Assembly (NCBI GenBank): GCA_022539475.1
Contig: VCMS01000157.1
Coordinates: 60,468-124,467 of the forward strand
Source: Gracilaria domingensis
Taxonomy: Eukaryota; Rhodophyta; Florideophyceae; Gracilariales; Gracilariaceae
Direction of reading: 5' to 3'
Length of the DNA: 64,000 nt
The notes beneath the pieces were generated by a model, which was not told the origin of the DNA, made no database searches, and saw only the letters and a program-made list of their open reading frames with translations. Of the stretch, positions 11,855 to 22,292 are shown piece after piece; within the stretch, counting starts at the first letter, position 1, and each line of letters starts with the position of its first letter. Both the position numbers and the translations under genes were made by a program.

Positions 11855-12038
11855 GGTGCGCGTGCGCGGCGAGCTCGAACATGGCGTGCAGCAGCGTGAC
11901 GGCGGGCACGACGGGGCGGCCGGGAAAGTGGCCGCGCACGTCCGGCAGGTGCGCCAGCCGCAGCGGCAGCTCGGCCGTGGCGCGCACGGCGCCCGCGGCG
12001 TCGCGGCGCACGCGCACGCGCCGCAGCAGCGCGCGCAT
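11518..12038 (-). CDS. FabZ/ApeI-like hotdog dehydratase, one frame break
   Basis: A small single-hotdog-fold protein of the 3-hydroxyacyl-ACP dehydratase type. The first half contains GHFPGRPVVPAV, the FabZ/ApeI catalytic-His motif, followed by the central helix TLLHAMFELAA. The second half (other frame) has the typical hotdog strands FRAPVTPRDRAVLVRV and FEGVVLRVRA. The two halves lie in different frames and join at a poly-Ala/Pro tract with a run of seven C (11814-11821 region). One extra C would make a single frame of about 170 codons, so this may be an assembly indel. The FabZ catalytic Glu position, 14 residues after the His, is His here. The C-terminus is an Asp-Ala repeat from a hexanucleotide array. 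An in-frame ATG at 12198-12200 would add an Arg/Ala-rich leader that could be a transit peptide. It is convergent with the splicing-factor gene, 22 bp apart. Confidence 0.7.
11530..11586. repeat. GTCGGC hexanucleotide tandem repeat
   Basis: About nine copies of GTCGGC in tandem. On the minus strand it encodes the Asp-Ala tail of the hotdog protein, so its copy number directly alters protein length. Confidence 0.85.
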
Positions 12039-12077
12039 CGCTCGGGGGGGGGGGGCGCGGGGGAGCAGGCGGGAGCC

Positions 12078-12108
<31 letters not shown>

Positions 12109-12356
12109 GCTGTCAAGGAATGCGCGGCAGCAGCGAAAAAGAGCGGCGGCGGCGGCGCGTGGCGACGTGGCGCGCGCGCGCCGTGACGTGTCGCTGCCAT
12201 CAATCTCCGAACGCTATGATGGATAGATAGCTTGCAGTCCGTTGTCAATCTCCGCTGCGCTCGTACACATACACACACTCGTCGTTTATCACGCACACCA
12301 TGGCCGCACGGATATCTATTGGATAGGTTACATTGTCGCTGCTACTGCACACAAAA

Positions 12357-13379
12357 TCACGGCGGCGGCGGCGGCTCCTCGGCGTCGGCGTACTCGCGGC
12401 GCAGCGCGTCGACGCGGCGCTTGAGCGCGGCGCCGCAGCGCTCGCAGCCGCGCGCGTGGCGCAGCTCGGCGCCCCACGCGCGCAGCTGGCGCACAAAGCC
12501 GCGGTTGGGCGCGGCGGCCGGGCGCGCGGCGCGCACCAGCGCCAGCGCGTCGCGCAGCTCGTAGCCCACCCACAGCAGGAACGCGCACGCGCACGCCACC
12601 GAGCGCGACACGCCCGCCTCGCAGTGCAGCAGCAGCGCGCCGTGGCGCGCCTTGACGTGCGTCAGCAGCGCCACCACGCGCTCCAGCTGCGGGCGCAGCG
12701 CAAAGTCGGGCCGGTCGGCCATCTCCAGCGCCACCACGGTGGTGGCGGCCGCCGCTAGCGGCGGCGGCGGCGCCGCCGCCGCCGCCTCGCACACGCGCAG
12801 CACGTGCGTCACGCCGTGCGCGGCCACGAACGCGCGCGTGGCGAAGCGCGCCGAGCCCACCCACAGCCACGGCAGCACGGCGGCGGGCGGCGCCAGCGCG
12901 GCGCCAAAGTGGCGCTCCACGCCGCGCGCCAGCCGCGCGCGCCCGCGCCGCCGCAGCAGCTCGCCCACGCGCCGCAGCGCCGCCGCGTCGGCGCGCCGCA
13001 CCGCCGCCGCGTCGAGCGCGGCCACGGCGGGCAGCCCGCCGGCCAGCACGCCCAGCAGGTGCCCCGTGCCGAACGAGTCGCGCAGCGCCAGCACCGCCGC
13101 CAGCGCCGGCGTGGTCGGCCGCAGCGGCTGCGGCACCGACGCCGTGCCGCTGTCGTACACCACCAGCGTGCGCGACGCCACGCGCGCCGGCGCGCGCTGC
13201 AGCGCGCCCACCACGCGCTCCAGCTCGTACAGCGCGGGCGCGCGCGCGTCCAGCAGCACCGCCGGCGCGCGCGCGCGCCGCGCCAGCGCCAGCGCCACCG
13301 CGGGCGCCAGCGCCACCACGCGCGACGCGGCGTGCGGCGGCGGCGGCGACGCGCTGTCGGGCGCCAGCACGCACGTCAT
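12357..13379 (-). CDS. Dual-specificity phosphatase with N-terminal rhodanese-like domain
   Basis: A 340-residue protein with MAP-kinase-phosphatase architecture. Residues about 35-125 resemble an inactive rhodanese/CDC25 homology domain: VLLDARAP at the start, and LAGGLPA where an active rhodanese would have its Cys loop. Residues about 165-320 form a dual-specificity phosphatase domain with the general acid Asp in EMADRPDF (D222) and the P-loop HCEAGVSRS (C253, R259). Both catalytic residues are present, so it should dephosphorylate phospho-Tyr/Ser/Thr, possibly on a MAP kinase. The C-tail contains a short CERCG pair and ends in prolines. The start is the Met just downstream of a large ACC/GGT repeat in the 5' region. 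Codons end almost exclusively in G or C. Confidence 0.85.
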   Translation of the reverse strand: MTCVLAPDSASPPPPHAASRVVALAPAVALALARRARAPAVLLDARAPALYELERVVGALQRAPARVASRTLVVYDSGTASVPQPLRPTTPALAAVLALRDSFGTGHLLGVLAGGLPAVAALDAAAVRRADAAALRRVGELLRRRGRARLARGVERHFGAALAPPAAVLPWLWVGSARFATRAFVAAHGVTHVLRVCEAAAAAPPPPLAAAATTVVALEMADRPDFALRPQLERVVALLTHVKARHGALLLHCEAGVSRSVACACAFLLWVGYELRDALALVRAARPAAAPNRGFVRQLRAWGAELRHARGCERCGAALKRRVDALRREYADAEEPPPPP

Positions 13380-13381
13380 GG

Positions 13382-13545
13382 CCGGGGGGTGGGTGGTGGT
13401 GGTGGTGGTGGTGGTGGTGGTGGTGGTGGTCGGCGGGGGTGGTGGTGGTGGTGGTCGGCGGAGGCGGTGGTGGTGGTGGTGGTCGGCGGAGGCGCTGGTG
13501 GTGGTGGTCGGCGGAGGCGGTGGTGGTGGCGCGGCGGTGGCGTGC
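13382..13545. repeat. GGT triplet minisatellite
   Basis: Runs of GGT separated by GGCGGAGGC-like interruptions, forming blocks of about 25-45 bp. It lies directly upstream of the phosphatase start, in its 5' UTR/promoter. The array is open in several frames but encodes only homopolymeric Thr/Pro or Val/Gly. Confidence 0.85.
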
Positions 13546-13761
13546 TGGAATGATGGCGGATATGTGCGCGAGAGTGTGAGGCGCGCGCGCGCGCGCGCAC
13601 GCACGCCGCTGACGCATCACGCGCCGCCTCGCGCGCTGCGCGCCGCTGGCGCGCCCACGCGGCGCACGTCGCCAGCTGTGCGCCGCGCCGCGCCGTGTGA
13701 TCACCACCGGAGCCATCGTGCCGCCGCCGCCGCCCTGCCGCCGAGCGAGCCGCGCCGCGCC

Positions 13762-13961
13762 ATGCAGCGCGACGCGCTGTGGGCCACCGCCGCGCGCCTG
13801 CACGCCGCGCGCAGCGCCGCGCAGAGCGCCGCGCACCTGCGCCACGCCGCGCGCGCCGCGCCGCCGCCGCCGCCGTCGTCGCTGGACGCCTTCCTGCTGG
13901 CCGCCGACCGCCACGCCGCCGCCGTGCGCGCGCCGCCGCCGCCCGCCTCCTCCTCCTCCTC

Positions 13962-14002
<41 letters not shown>

Positions 14003-15522
14003 GGCTGCCGCGCGACGCGCCGCCGCTGCTGCGGCTGCACGTGCGGCGCGCGCAGCTGGCGCTGTTCCACAACGCGCAGCTGGCGCGCGGCGCGCCGCTG
14101 GCGCGCGCGCCGCCGCGCGCGCTGCACGCCGCGCTGCGCGAGCTGGCGGCGGCGTCGCCGCTGCCGCCGCTGCCGCGCGACGCGCCGCCGCCGCCGGCGG
14201 CGCTGGCGGCGCTGCTGGCGGCGCACGCGGCCGCGCTGCCGCCGCCGCTGCGCCGCGCCGCCGCCGCGCTGGCCGACGCGGGCGCGGCCGGCGTGGAGCT
14301 GCTCATCGCGCGCCAGCTGCTCGCCGCGCCGAGCGCGCGCTTCTGCTTTGCGGACGCGCTCGCGCTGGCCGGCGCGCTGCGCCGCCTGCACGCCGCCGCC
14401 GCCGACGACGACGCCGACGCCGCCGCCGCGCGCGCGCGCGCGCGCCTGCGCTACCTGCGCGCGCTGGTGGCGCTGCGCGCGCGCGACGCGCCGCGCGCGC
14501 GCGCCGCGCTGCGCGCGTGCGATGGCGGCGAGCACGCGGCGAGCGAGTATCTGCAGGCGCTGCTGCCGCTGCTGGCGGCGCGCGGCGACGACGGCGACGC
14601 GGCGCGCGGCGAGGCGCTGCTGGGCGCGCTGGCGGCGCGCTCGTACCGCAACAGCGACTGCCTGGCGCTGCTGGCGCGCTACGCGGCGCGCAGCGCGCAG
14701 CTGCCGCGCGCCGTGCAGCTGTGGCACGCCGTGCTGCGCGCGCAGCCGGCGCGCCGCGCCGCGCTGCTGGAGGCGGCGCGCACCTTCAACCGGCTGCTGG
14801 CGTTCGACGAGGAGGCGCGCCTGCTCGGCGCGCTGCTCGCGCTGCCGCCGCCGCGCGCCGCGCCGCGCCACGCGCTCGACGTGGCGCCGGCGCGCTTCGC
14901 GCGCCGCGCCGTCGCCGAGCAGCGCGCGCGCGCCGCGCTGGCCGCCGGCGACGCGCGCGCCGGCGGCGGCGCGGCGGCGCTGCCGGAGGCGGAGAGCGCG
15001 TGGCGCTGCGTGCGCGGCGGCGCGCTGGAGGAGGCGGAGCGGCGCGGCGCCGCCGCCGCCGCCGCCGACCGCCGCGGCGCCGCCGCGCGGCTGCTGGGCG
15101 CGTGGAGCGCGGCGGAGGCGCGCGTGCGGCGCGGCGACGCGGCGCGCGCCAACGAGTGGCTGCGCGAGGCGGCGCGGCTGGCGCTGCGCGCGCGCGGCGG
15201 CGCGGCGCGCCGCGCCGCGCTGGCCGCGCGCGCCGCGCTCTTCCTCAACCGCGGCGTGGTGCACGCCGCGCTGGGCAGGGTGGTGCTGGCCGACGAGGAG
15301 CTCGGCGCCGCGCTGGCCGCCGCCGCCAGGCTGCGCGCCGACGCGCCGCCGCGCGCGCCGCTGCGCGCGTGGGCCGCGCGCCGCCGCGTCGCCGCCGCGT
15401 TCGCCAGGGCCGTCGTGCTGGCCGCGCGCGGCGACGCCGCCGACGCGCGCAGCTTCTGGCGCGCGTTTTGCGCGGAGGACGGCGGCGGCGGCGGTGGAGA
15501 GCAAGACGACGGCGACGACGAT

Positions 15523-15559
<37 letters not shown>

Positions 15560-15654
15560 GAGAGGACGACGGCGGCGGCGGCGACGTGGTGGTGCATGAC
15601 GTGGGCGCGCGCGCGCTGCGGCGGCTGACGCTCGCGCTGCGCACACGTGGCTGA
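13762..15654 (+). CDS. Uncharacterised helical-repeat (TPR-like) protein
   Basis: A 630-residue protein, extremely rich in Ala, Arg and Leu. After a Pro-rich segment (about 70-85) it is predicted to be almost all helical, with repeated A-x2-L-x3-A patterns of the tetratricopeptide/alpha-solenoid type. The clearest pairs are around the segments SEYLQALLPLLAAR, LPRAVQLWHAVLRAQP and LNRGVVHAALGRVVLADEEL. An acidic Gly/Asp repeat (GDGDGDG) precedes the C-terminus. I do not recognise the family. The start ATG has a good GCC context and lies just after the divergent phosphatase promoter. Evidence for coding is the contrast of a structured helical pattern against the arbitrary Arg/Pro strings of the other frames. 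The downstream coiled-coil gene follows on the same strand after about 130 bp. Confidence 0.65.
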
Positions 15655-15749
15655 CGCCGCGCCGCGCCCACTTGCAGCCGCCGTTGATTGAGAGCGCTGA
15701 GAGCGCCACCGCCGCGCGCGCCAACTGCCGCAGCGCGCCGCGCTGCTCG

Positions 15750-15784
<35 letters not shown>

Positions 15785-15785
15785 C

Positions 15786-17393
15786 ATGGCGTCGCCCTCG
15801 CCCGACGCCCCGCCGCGCCCGCCGCGCCCCGCCGCCGCCGCCGACCCCAGCGCCGACGACGCCAACGCCGGCGCCAGCGCCAGCGCCAACGCCGACGACG
15901 CGGCGCCCGCCGCCGCCGGCCGCGCCAGCGCCGTCCGCCACCGCCGCGTGCTGCAGGCCGCCGCCTCCGCGCGCCGCGACGTGTCGTCGTTTGTCAGCAG
16001 CGTGTCCGCGCCCAAGCCGCCGCGCGCGCCCGCCGCCGCCAAGAGCGCGCGCCGCCGCTCGCTCGTGCCGCTGCCCGACGACGCGCGCCGCCGCCTGCGC
16101 GAGCTGGAGCGCGCGCTGGCCGAGCGCGACGCCGCGCTGCTCGCGCTCAAGAAGCAGCTGGGCCGCGCGCTCATCAAGGCGCGCCACGCGCGCCAGGAGC
16201 GCGACGCCGCCGCCGCGCGCCTCGCGCGCGCCGTCGCGCTGCTGCGCCGCCAGCACGCCGCGCTGCTCGCCGCGCGCACCGACGCCGCCACGCTGCTGGA
16301 CGACGTCGACGCCTGCGTCGCCGTCGTGCGCGCCGCGCCGCCGCGCGCCGACGCGCCGCGCGCCGGCGCGCCGTGCGCGCTGCGCGCCGGCGTGGAGCAC
16401 CTCGTGTCGGCCGCGGAGATGGCGCGCGCCAAGGTGGCCGCCCCGCTCGTCGACTTTGCCGCCGCCGTCGACGCCGACGACGACGATGCCCACAGCGTCG
16501 CCTCGTTGGCCTCCTCGCTCGCCGACGACCGCGACGCGCACGTCGAGACGCTCGTCGAGCTCGTGCAGCTGCTGGACGCCAGGCTGTCCACCGCCGACAG
16601 CGACGGCGCCGCCGCCGCCGCCGTGCAGCGCGCGCGCCGCACCATTCAGGGCGCGCGCGCGCACGACGCCCATCGCGCCTCTGACGGCGCCGCCGCGCAG
16701 ACGGAGACGGCGCTGCGCGACGCGCAGCGCCAGCTCAGCGACATGACCGCGCGTGTCAACGCGCTGCACAAGATTGCCGAGCGCGCCGTCAACGCCGACG
16801 AGGCGCTCGCGAAGAACGTGCAGCTCGAGTCGCAGCTGCACGCCGCCAAGAAAACCATCCAGCGAATGCTGCAGCAGCGCTGCAGCGCAGCGTCGTCCAG
16901 GCGGCACGCCGCGTCGGACGCGCCTGCGCCCGTCAACTGGAGGCGCCGCGCCGCGTCGGCGCGCGGCGGCGCCAGCGGCGGCGCCAGCGACGGCGCGCCG
17001 GGCGAGGCGGAGCACGCGCGCGCGCCGCCCTCGCAGCAGCGCGCCGCGCTGCGCGCGCACGGCGCCAGCGCGGAGACCGTGCGCAGGATTCTGGACTGGA
17101 GACAGCGCGCCAGTGAGAACCACGCCTTGCCGCCTGCGGGCGGCGGCGCGCACGCGGTGGACGCGCTGGACGAGCGCTTGGTGAACGGCGAGGGGCAGTC
17201 CGTCGTCGATAGTTTTGGCTCCGTCAGCGCGAAGAGCCTGCCGGTGCAGGGCTTCCTCAAGAGGCATGACTCGTTTCTGTCCATGGGCGGCATCAGCGCG
17301 AGTGGTGAGGAGATCATGCTGGCAAACGGCAGGAATCCTTTTGCTTCTTCCAGCACGCCCAAGGCGGAGGGCTTGAAGTTTCTGTTGGGCTGA
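15786..17393 (+). CDS. Coiled-coil protein of unknown function
   Basis: A 535-residue protein. It has a Pro/Ala/Asp-rich N-terminus and a basic patch. A strong heptad coiled coil follows (about 98-170, e.g. LRELERALAERDAALLALKK), then a second amphipathic helix region (about 310-380, TETALRDAQRQLSDM through LESQLHAAKKTIQRML). The Ser-rich tail contains VQGFLKRHDSFLSMGG, which resembles a short docking or phosphorylation motif. It has no catalytic motifs. The start is the ATG in a GCCCATGG context after a CCG repeat. Codon use is extreme G/C-ending up to about 17.2 kb and relaxes over the last 60 codons, marking the end of the G+C-rich block. It could be a cytoskeletal or scaffold protein, but this is not determined. 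Confidence 0.7.
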   Translation: MASPSPDAPPRPPRPAAAADPSADDANAGASASANADDAAPAAAGRASAVRHRRVLQAAASARRDVSSFVSSVSAPKPPRAPAAAKSARRRSLVPLPDDARRRLRELERALAERDAALLALKKQLGRALIKARHARQERDAAAARLARAVALLRRQHAALLAARTDAATLLDDVDACVAVVRAAPPRADAPRAGAPCALRAGVEHLVSAAEMARAKVAAPLVDFAAAVDADDDDAHSVASLASSLADDRDAHVETLVELVQLLDARLSTADSDGAAAAAVQRARRTIQGARAHDAHRASDGAAAQTETALRDAQRQLSDMTARVNALHKIAERAVNADEALAKNVQLESQLHAAKKTIQRMLQQRCSAASSRRHAASDAPAPVNWRRRAASARGGASGGASDGAPGEAEHARAPPSQQRAALRAHGASAETVRRILDWRQRASENHALPPAGGGAHAVDALDERLVNGEGQSVVDSFGSVSAKSLPVQGFLKRHDSFLSMGGISASGEEIMLANGRNPFASSSTPKAEGLKFLLG

Positions 17394-18075
17394 GCCGCCG
17401 CCGCGCGCCCAACATGTGCTTCTTCCTTCTCGCTGTTGTCGTGCTACGCAGTTTGGGGTTTTGTTTCTGGATGCTGAGAAGCTCTCCGCTTCTTCTCTAA
17501 CTTTTTTTGTTTTTGACTTGTTTGTTTCACCACGTTGGATCGAGATGTGCATCTCAGCGCGCGCCAACTAGTTTTACTTGACTACGACCAAACTTTTATT
17601 CAAACCACCGCCCCCCCCCCCCCCCCCCCCCCCCGCTTTTATATAAAGAAAGCTGTAACTACAATGTTCCGAGCGTCTTCGTGCCCGCTCGTATGTGTGC
17701 TGGTCGAACATGCTTGCTTCAACTTACAGGGAACGCTCAACGCCGGTTTCAGTGGTAGGGATCCTTTTTAATGGGATGAAGCAGTCCCTCTCATCGACCA
17801 AGCACTTGTTGTCTGATATGCAACTGGAACAGTGCTAAACTGCGTTGACACCTGGGCTGCAAAAAGTCCCATGTCAATTGACACACTCACCTGGTGAGTC
17901 TGACTCACACATTAGGCAGACTGTCTACGACAACACAAGTGAAAGCTTATTGCCAGCGAGGCGGTGATTTCTTCCGTAGTATGGCCCTGTCACCGACTCC
18001 GCTATGCAGGCATTTGGAGATCCTCAACCCTTGACTTGTACGTGTAAATGATGTTGTTCTCGGCGGTTCGGACAT

Positions 18076-18129
18076 GGAAAGTTTCCTCAGGGTGGAAAAT
18101 TTCCTCAGATTGGAAAATTTCCTCAGGGT
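18076..18129. repeat. Three tandem 18-bp repeats
   Basis: Three head-to-tail copies of GGAAAATTTCCTCAGGGT with one to three differences. Each copy contains the near-palindrome GGAAAATTTCC, which resembles a protein-binding site. There is no adjacent gene. Confidence 0.85.
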
Positions 18130-18325
18130 GGAGCAAAATTGCCGTCGTTTGCAAACGACATACCCTTTGTATGTCTTACCCTGATGAAGAAGATCTCTAG
18201 TTCAATAATCACGTACCAAGTAGTGTTCGCTCATTTACGGTGCTTTGGTTTCAACTCAGTATCTCTTCTCCGATGATGGCTCGTGACCTCTGCGACAAGG
18301 GTAGGGAGCACGGTTTGTCGAGCCA

Positions 18326-18363
18326 AAAAGTTACCCCTCTGGAAGGGAAGAGGGGTAACTTTT
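18326..18363. repeat. Perfect 15-bp hairpin
   Basis: AAAAGTTACCCCTCT and its exact reverse complement are separated by 8 nt (GGAAGGGA). The stable stem ends in T residues, so it could be a terminator- or RNA-hairpin-like element. Confidence 0.75.
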
Positions 18364-18425
18364 ACTTTCAGACTCTGGTTCTTTTCGACATTCTCCAAGC
18401 GCAACATGATACATGTGGTGCGATC

Positions 18426-18493
18426 AAAGTATCTGCAGGCACTTCGTTATCTAACGAATAAAGTATCTAAAGGCACATTGTTACCTAACGACT
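18426..18493. repeat. Two tandem 34-bp repeats
   Basis: Two copies beginning AAAGTATCT and ending CTAACGA, with about seven differences between them. Confidence 0.75.
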
Positions 18494-20762
18494 ACGAAAT
18501 TGGTTCGAATTTCTTTGATTGTCGGTCTGCGATGTATAACAAAGCTGGGAAGACTGTCATCATCACATGATGGGCTCCAGGTCTCGCCAAAAGACAAGAA
18601 TAGTCACTGCCCTTGGTATTCGTGATTGCAGAAACTTTTTTTCTTTTGCCTGTCCCTACAGGGCAGACGAAGAAAAGCTTCTCTGACACGATTCATGGGT
18701 TTGGTACCGACGGTACTCCTCTTTGACCTTGGTCAGAGACGGGTAATGGCGTGCGTTTAATACAGTTCACAGAATGTTGTTTTAGAGCTCGGCAGTCATC
18801 GACCCCTACGATCCTTGACGCATAATTGTTTCACCGTTTTAAACGTATCGCAAGATGCTGTCCCGGAAAAGAGAAAGTGAGATGAATTCGTCGGGAGCAA
18901 CAAGCGAATCGCCCACGTATCAGTGCATCATGGGACACACCCACGTTAACTGTGGTTTAGATTTCGTCGCGGACAACGCGCATTGTGTTGCCAACAACGT
19001 AAACTTCAGTTCTGCAAACCTGGGCAAAGGCCCATTTACGTCACGAAGGTTTTGTGAATCACAATCGTGAGTAGGCACCCCAGAATTTGGATGATTGTGC
19101 GCTTTTGCTTTTGGTTTGGTTTGGCCAGGCACCATTGACAAGGACAGTGGACATAGTGGATCGAAAGGCCCGCGTTCTTTCTCATCCGGCCTTTTGCTTC
19201 ACTCTAAACGAATTCCATCTCGGTCACCCCGGGACCTTCTCTCCCTTTCATCATTTCAGGTGCACCAGTCTAATCCCTGCTTGCCGGACGTTTCCGTTAA
19301 AAAAGAAACGATCTCTCACGAGGGAACCCGCCACCCTCTCGGGCCACTCTCTAACCAACTGTGCTACACTCATTCTTCGACGATCTTGGCAGGGCACTTG
19401 GCATACCATCCCCGATGCAGTCTTCATTAGGCACCCCAGAAGAACATATATTGCCCAAATGTTATCAAGTGCTCACAGCCTACATATGCAACCCGCTTTC
19501 TTTCCTGTCAAAAAAAGTCGCAAGTGGGTGTAAACAAGGTGTACGTCTCACGAATAATGGAGACGAAGTCACCTCTGCCTCTCGAAGAGAAACTGGCCTT
19601 TAAGATTCGGAGTTGTGGGCGCTTCACTTCTGCGAAAAGCTGGTCCCGTACCTTGTCCTTCTTCACACCGCGACAAAACCCAGCAGTGCAGAGATTTAGC
19701 GCTCTACTGATGATAAGTTCAAACCGTTCTTAGCTAAGCCCGTGTACCAAATCATTTCCCTGGAGATCGCACCGCTTAGCTTATGTCACGCAATAGTGCT
19801 CCTTCGAGAGCAAATACGGCCAGTTGCTGTTCTCTACCATTCCCTGCAAATCCGAAGTGTTGCCAGGGCCTGTATCTTTTCCATGTCATCTGCTATTCAG
19901 ATGTTCTGCACCAGAGTAGCTTTATAGCTTCTTGCCTCTTTGCAGTTGCCTGCCCATTCCAATGGCTTCACTCGAATATGTGCAGCGCACAACTCCAAGG
20001 GTAGGGCTGCATACGATGCCCGTTCGCACAAAGTCCCTGTTCTTTAACACAGTCATTGGCCTTTGCATGGAGTGGCCGTATATGCAAGTCAGTGCGATGG
20101 TGATTTGAATCCGCTAAATTCCGCCATTCATACCCTGTCGCGTGTCGTACAGGTCCGTCAGTCTTCTTCCTAAGACAAGAATATGGAGCCCAGAAGCAAA
20201 TGCTTGGCCAACACAAAGTGCTATGGGCATCTGATTGTCACGTATGTCAGAATGTCAGATTCTGTTGCAGTACAAAGCTCGTTGCAGCATCACTTTCTCT
20301 GCTTGACGTCCACATCAGGAGCGTACCGGCAGAGTCTAAATGCTCAATGGGTAGGCCTACCAGTTCAGTATCTGGGCGTCGAAATTATGGAGATAAGCAA
20401 CGAAAAAACATGGGGTTGTGAAAGCCCACCAAGAGGGACAGCATCGAAAGTGAAAGAGCCTTGTTACCCCATGCATACCTCGTAGTTCTTGCCGTGAACC
20501 TTTCCCGTTGTTTCAAATACTCAAGGATTCGCAATGTTTTGAATTCTGAGAGAGCTACATGACACGACAGTCATCATAAAGCTTTCACACACGTTCTTGG
20601 GTTTTAGCTGGAACCTGAGAGATGACCGGCTGGATATCCAATCCTTGAAGATTGGCACTGCCACGGTAGATAGAATAGACAACTTAAGTCGTGTACCCAG
20701 ACGAAAATGAATGCGAGCACCGCTTGATAGTCTTCCCTGCTTTTCATTTCGGTTGTTGAACG

Positions 20763-21989
20763 ATGAATACGACTCATTGCCATCCGCGTTCAATCTTTTT
20801 CTGTCTTGTCTTTGTTCAGATTTGCCTTACTACTGGTGGTCATGCCTTCTTTCTTCCGTTCTTTTCATCGAGGCAGATACTTCCTCTAGCACCTAGTCGA
20901 GGGACCGCAGTTTCCAAGACATATCTATTCACCAACCTGCACTGGTGGGAGTCTATTGATCACCAGTTGACCACCGTCGCTACGCTACTAGCTCTGGCAC
21001 AGAACACAAGCTCTATCGCGGTGGTTCCGCCTTTTCCTTCGAAGGACTCTTCATTGAACTCCAACAAATCTCTTCTCGGTGATTACTTTGACATTGCACC
21101 GGTGAAACGACTGCAACCGGTGATTACGTTGGCGGACTTCTTGAAATCAGATGATTACCAGAAGTTGAAAGAGGAAAAAACAGGCTCTATTCCGTTTCCA
21201 AAAGTTTCTCAGGAAGAATATGAAGCGCACTTGAAGGTGTTTGGGCATTTGGAGACTTCTCAAATCTCTCTCAACATGCCCCCGATTGACCCTGAAAACA
21301 CGAGCCAAAGATGTGATCGCTTTGGTGGGACAATCCACATATCAGCGGATGGTAAGACCAGGTTCGTGTTCCTCGACCGAATCCACTTCCTTCACTTTTG
21401 CACGGAGAAGTTCATGCCGTGGTGGTACACGATTCGACACCGCATTTCACCAAAAAAGCAGTACCTGGATATGGCCAATCGATACCTGGCTAAGAGCGTT
21501 AAACCCGTTACAGTCATACATGTCAATGATGTACTCGAGCATCAAAAGGAACGCGAAGGTGAAGAAATCGAACGTTACGCACGCCAAATTGTGGACTCTC
21601 TCAGAAACAATCAGGCCATCAGCGGAACTCTATACATAATCTCAACCAAGCAAGGGAAGAACGTCAACAAAGTAATCAGTTTGCTGAGGGAAGAGTTCGA
21701 ACACATACATGACTGCACTCAAATTTATAATTGTCTATCCGAGGTTCCCAGGGACATATTCTTCGGCACGTTGAGCGATTCTGAATTTCAAACACTTTTC
21801 AAGTCTGGTGATTCATTGAAGATGCTAGAGTGGACTCTGGGTTCCCAAGCGGATTTGTTCATTGGAAACATTTACTCTCCGTTCTCAAGGAACATCTGCT
21901 TACATCGGAAGCTGCATGGGATGGCCTATTCAGCATTAAGAGGATTCTCCGAGTTGCGAAAGGTGTGGAGTTGGAATCTTCTTCAGTAA
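20763..21989 (+). CDS. Secreted O-fucosyltransferase-like glycosyltransferase
   Basis: A 408-residue protein. The N-terminus has a hydrophobic segment (about residues 9-25, FFCLVFVQICLTTGG) that could be a signal anchor, as expected for a Golgi or ER enzyme. The body has the pattern of GDP-fucose O-fucosyltransferase-like proteins. An early YLFTNLHWW...TLLALAQ segment occupies the position of the donor-fold start. Near the C-terminus, ADLFIGNIYSPFSRNICLHR matches the 'fiGn-SsfS-R' signature of that superfamily. I infer a nucleotide-sugar-dependent glycosyltransferase; the sugar and acceptor are unknown. No intron is needed. The A+T content is much higher than in the genes to the left. Alternative: another GT-B family with the same C-terminal signature. 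Confidence 0.6.
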   Translation: MNTTHCHPRSIFFCLVFVQICLTTGGHAFFLPFFSSRQILPLAPSRGTAVSKTYLFTNLHWWESIDHQLTTVATLLALAQNTSSIAVVPPFPSKDSSLNSNKSLLGDYFDIAPVKRLQPVITLADFLKSDDYQKLKEEKTGSIPFPKVSQEEYEAHLKVFGHLETSQISLNMPPIDPENTSQRCDRFGGTIHISADGKTRFVFLDRIHFLHFCTEKFMPWWYTIRHRISPKKQYLDMANRYLAKSVKPVTVIHVNDVLEHQKEREGEEIERYARQIVDSLRNNQAISGTLYIISTKQGKNVNKVISLLREEFEHIHDCTQIYNCLSEVPRDIFFGTLSDSEFQTLFKSGDSLKMLEWTLGSQADLFIGNIYSPFSRNICLHRKLHGMAYSALRGFSELRKVWSWNLLQ

Positions 21990-22292
21990 AACAGCCGGGG
22001 CTGCCCCTGCACCGCCTGGATTGAATGTAGCTTATCTGCATCGCAACCAAGCACACGCAATAAACTATACAACCCAATGTAGCCTTACTCAAGGCCTCAT
22101 GTATTAGTTACAAAGACACAACAGTTACATTCTATACCAACCATTAGATTAACAACAAAGGAGGACTCTAATCTACGAAAGCAATTCGCCACACACACAC
22201 ACACACACACACAGCAAGACCACGACGATAGAAGGAACTCAAGGCTTCAAAAAATACAAGTGTTGATAACTGTGTTTGAATCAACACACGCA
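21990..22292. other. Convergent 3' intergenic region with CA repeat
   Basis: About 300 bp between the ends of the glycosyltransferase (+) and PDI (-) genes. It contains an (AC)11 microsatellite at 22191-22213. No gene is seen. Confidence 0.7.

Larger units (their letters stand above)
17394..20762. other. Gene-free interval with small repeats
   Basis: More than 3 kb without a frame that shows domain content on either strand. It holds a 24-base C run (17611-17634) in the 3' flank of the coiled-coil gene, a 15-nt palindrome GTGAGTCTGACTCAC (17894-17908), an 18-bp triple repeat, a 15-bp hairpin and a 34-bp double repeat, each listed separately. Composition is about half A+T, unlike the block to its left. 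Possible content is non-coding RNA or degraded transposon. Confidence 0.5.

Noticed and set aside
12328-15597. Very long minus-strand open frame across the phosphatase and helical-repeat genes
   Set aside because: It is an Arg/Ala/His-rich shadow created by extreme G+C content. The phosphatase is in a neighbouring frame with real motifs, and the long frame shows none.
14679-17567. Minus-strand 960-codon open frame opposite the coiled-coil gene
   Set aside because: Composition-driven shadow. The plus-strand coiled coil and its natural C-terminus explain the region.
18076-18129. Tandem repeats considered as a CRISPR array
   Set aside because: Units are head-to-tail without spacers, only three copies, and the host is eukaryotic.
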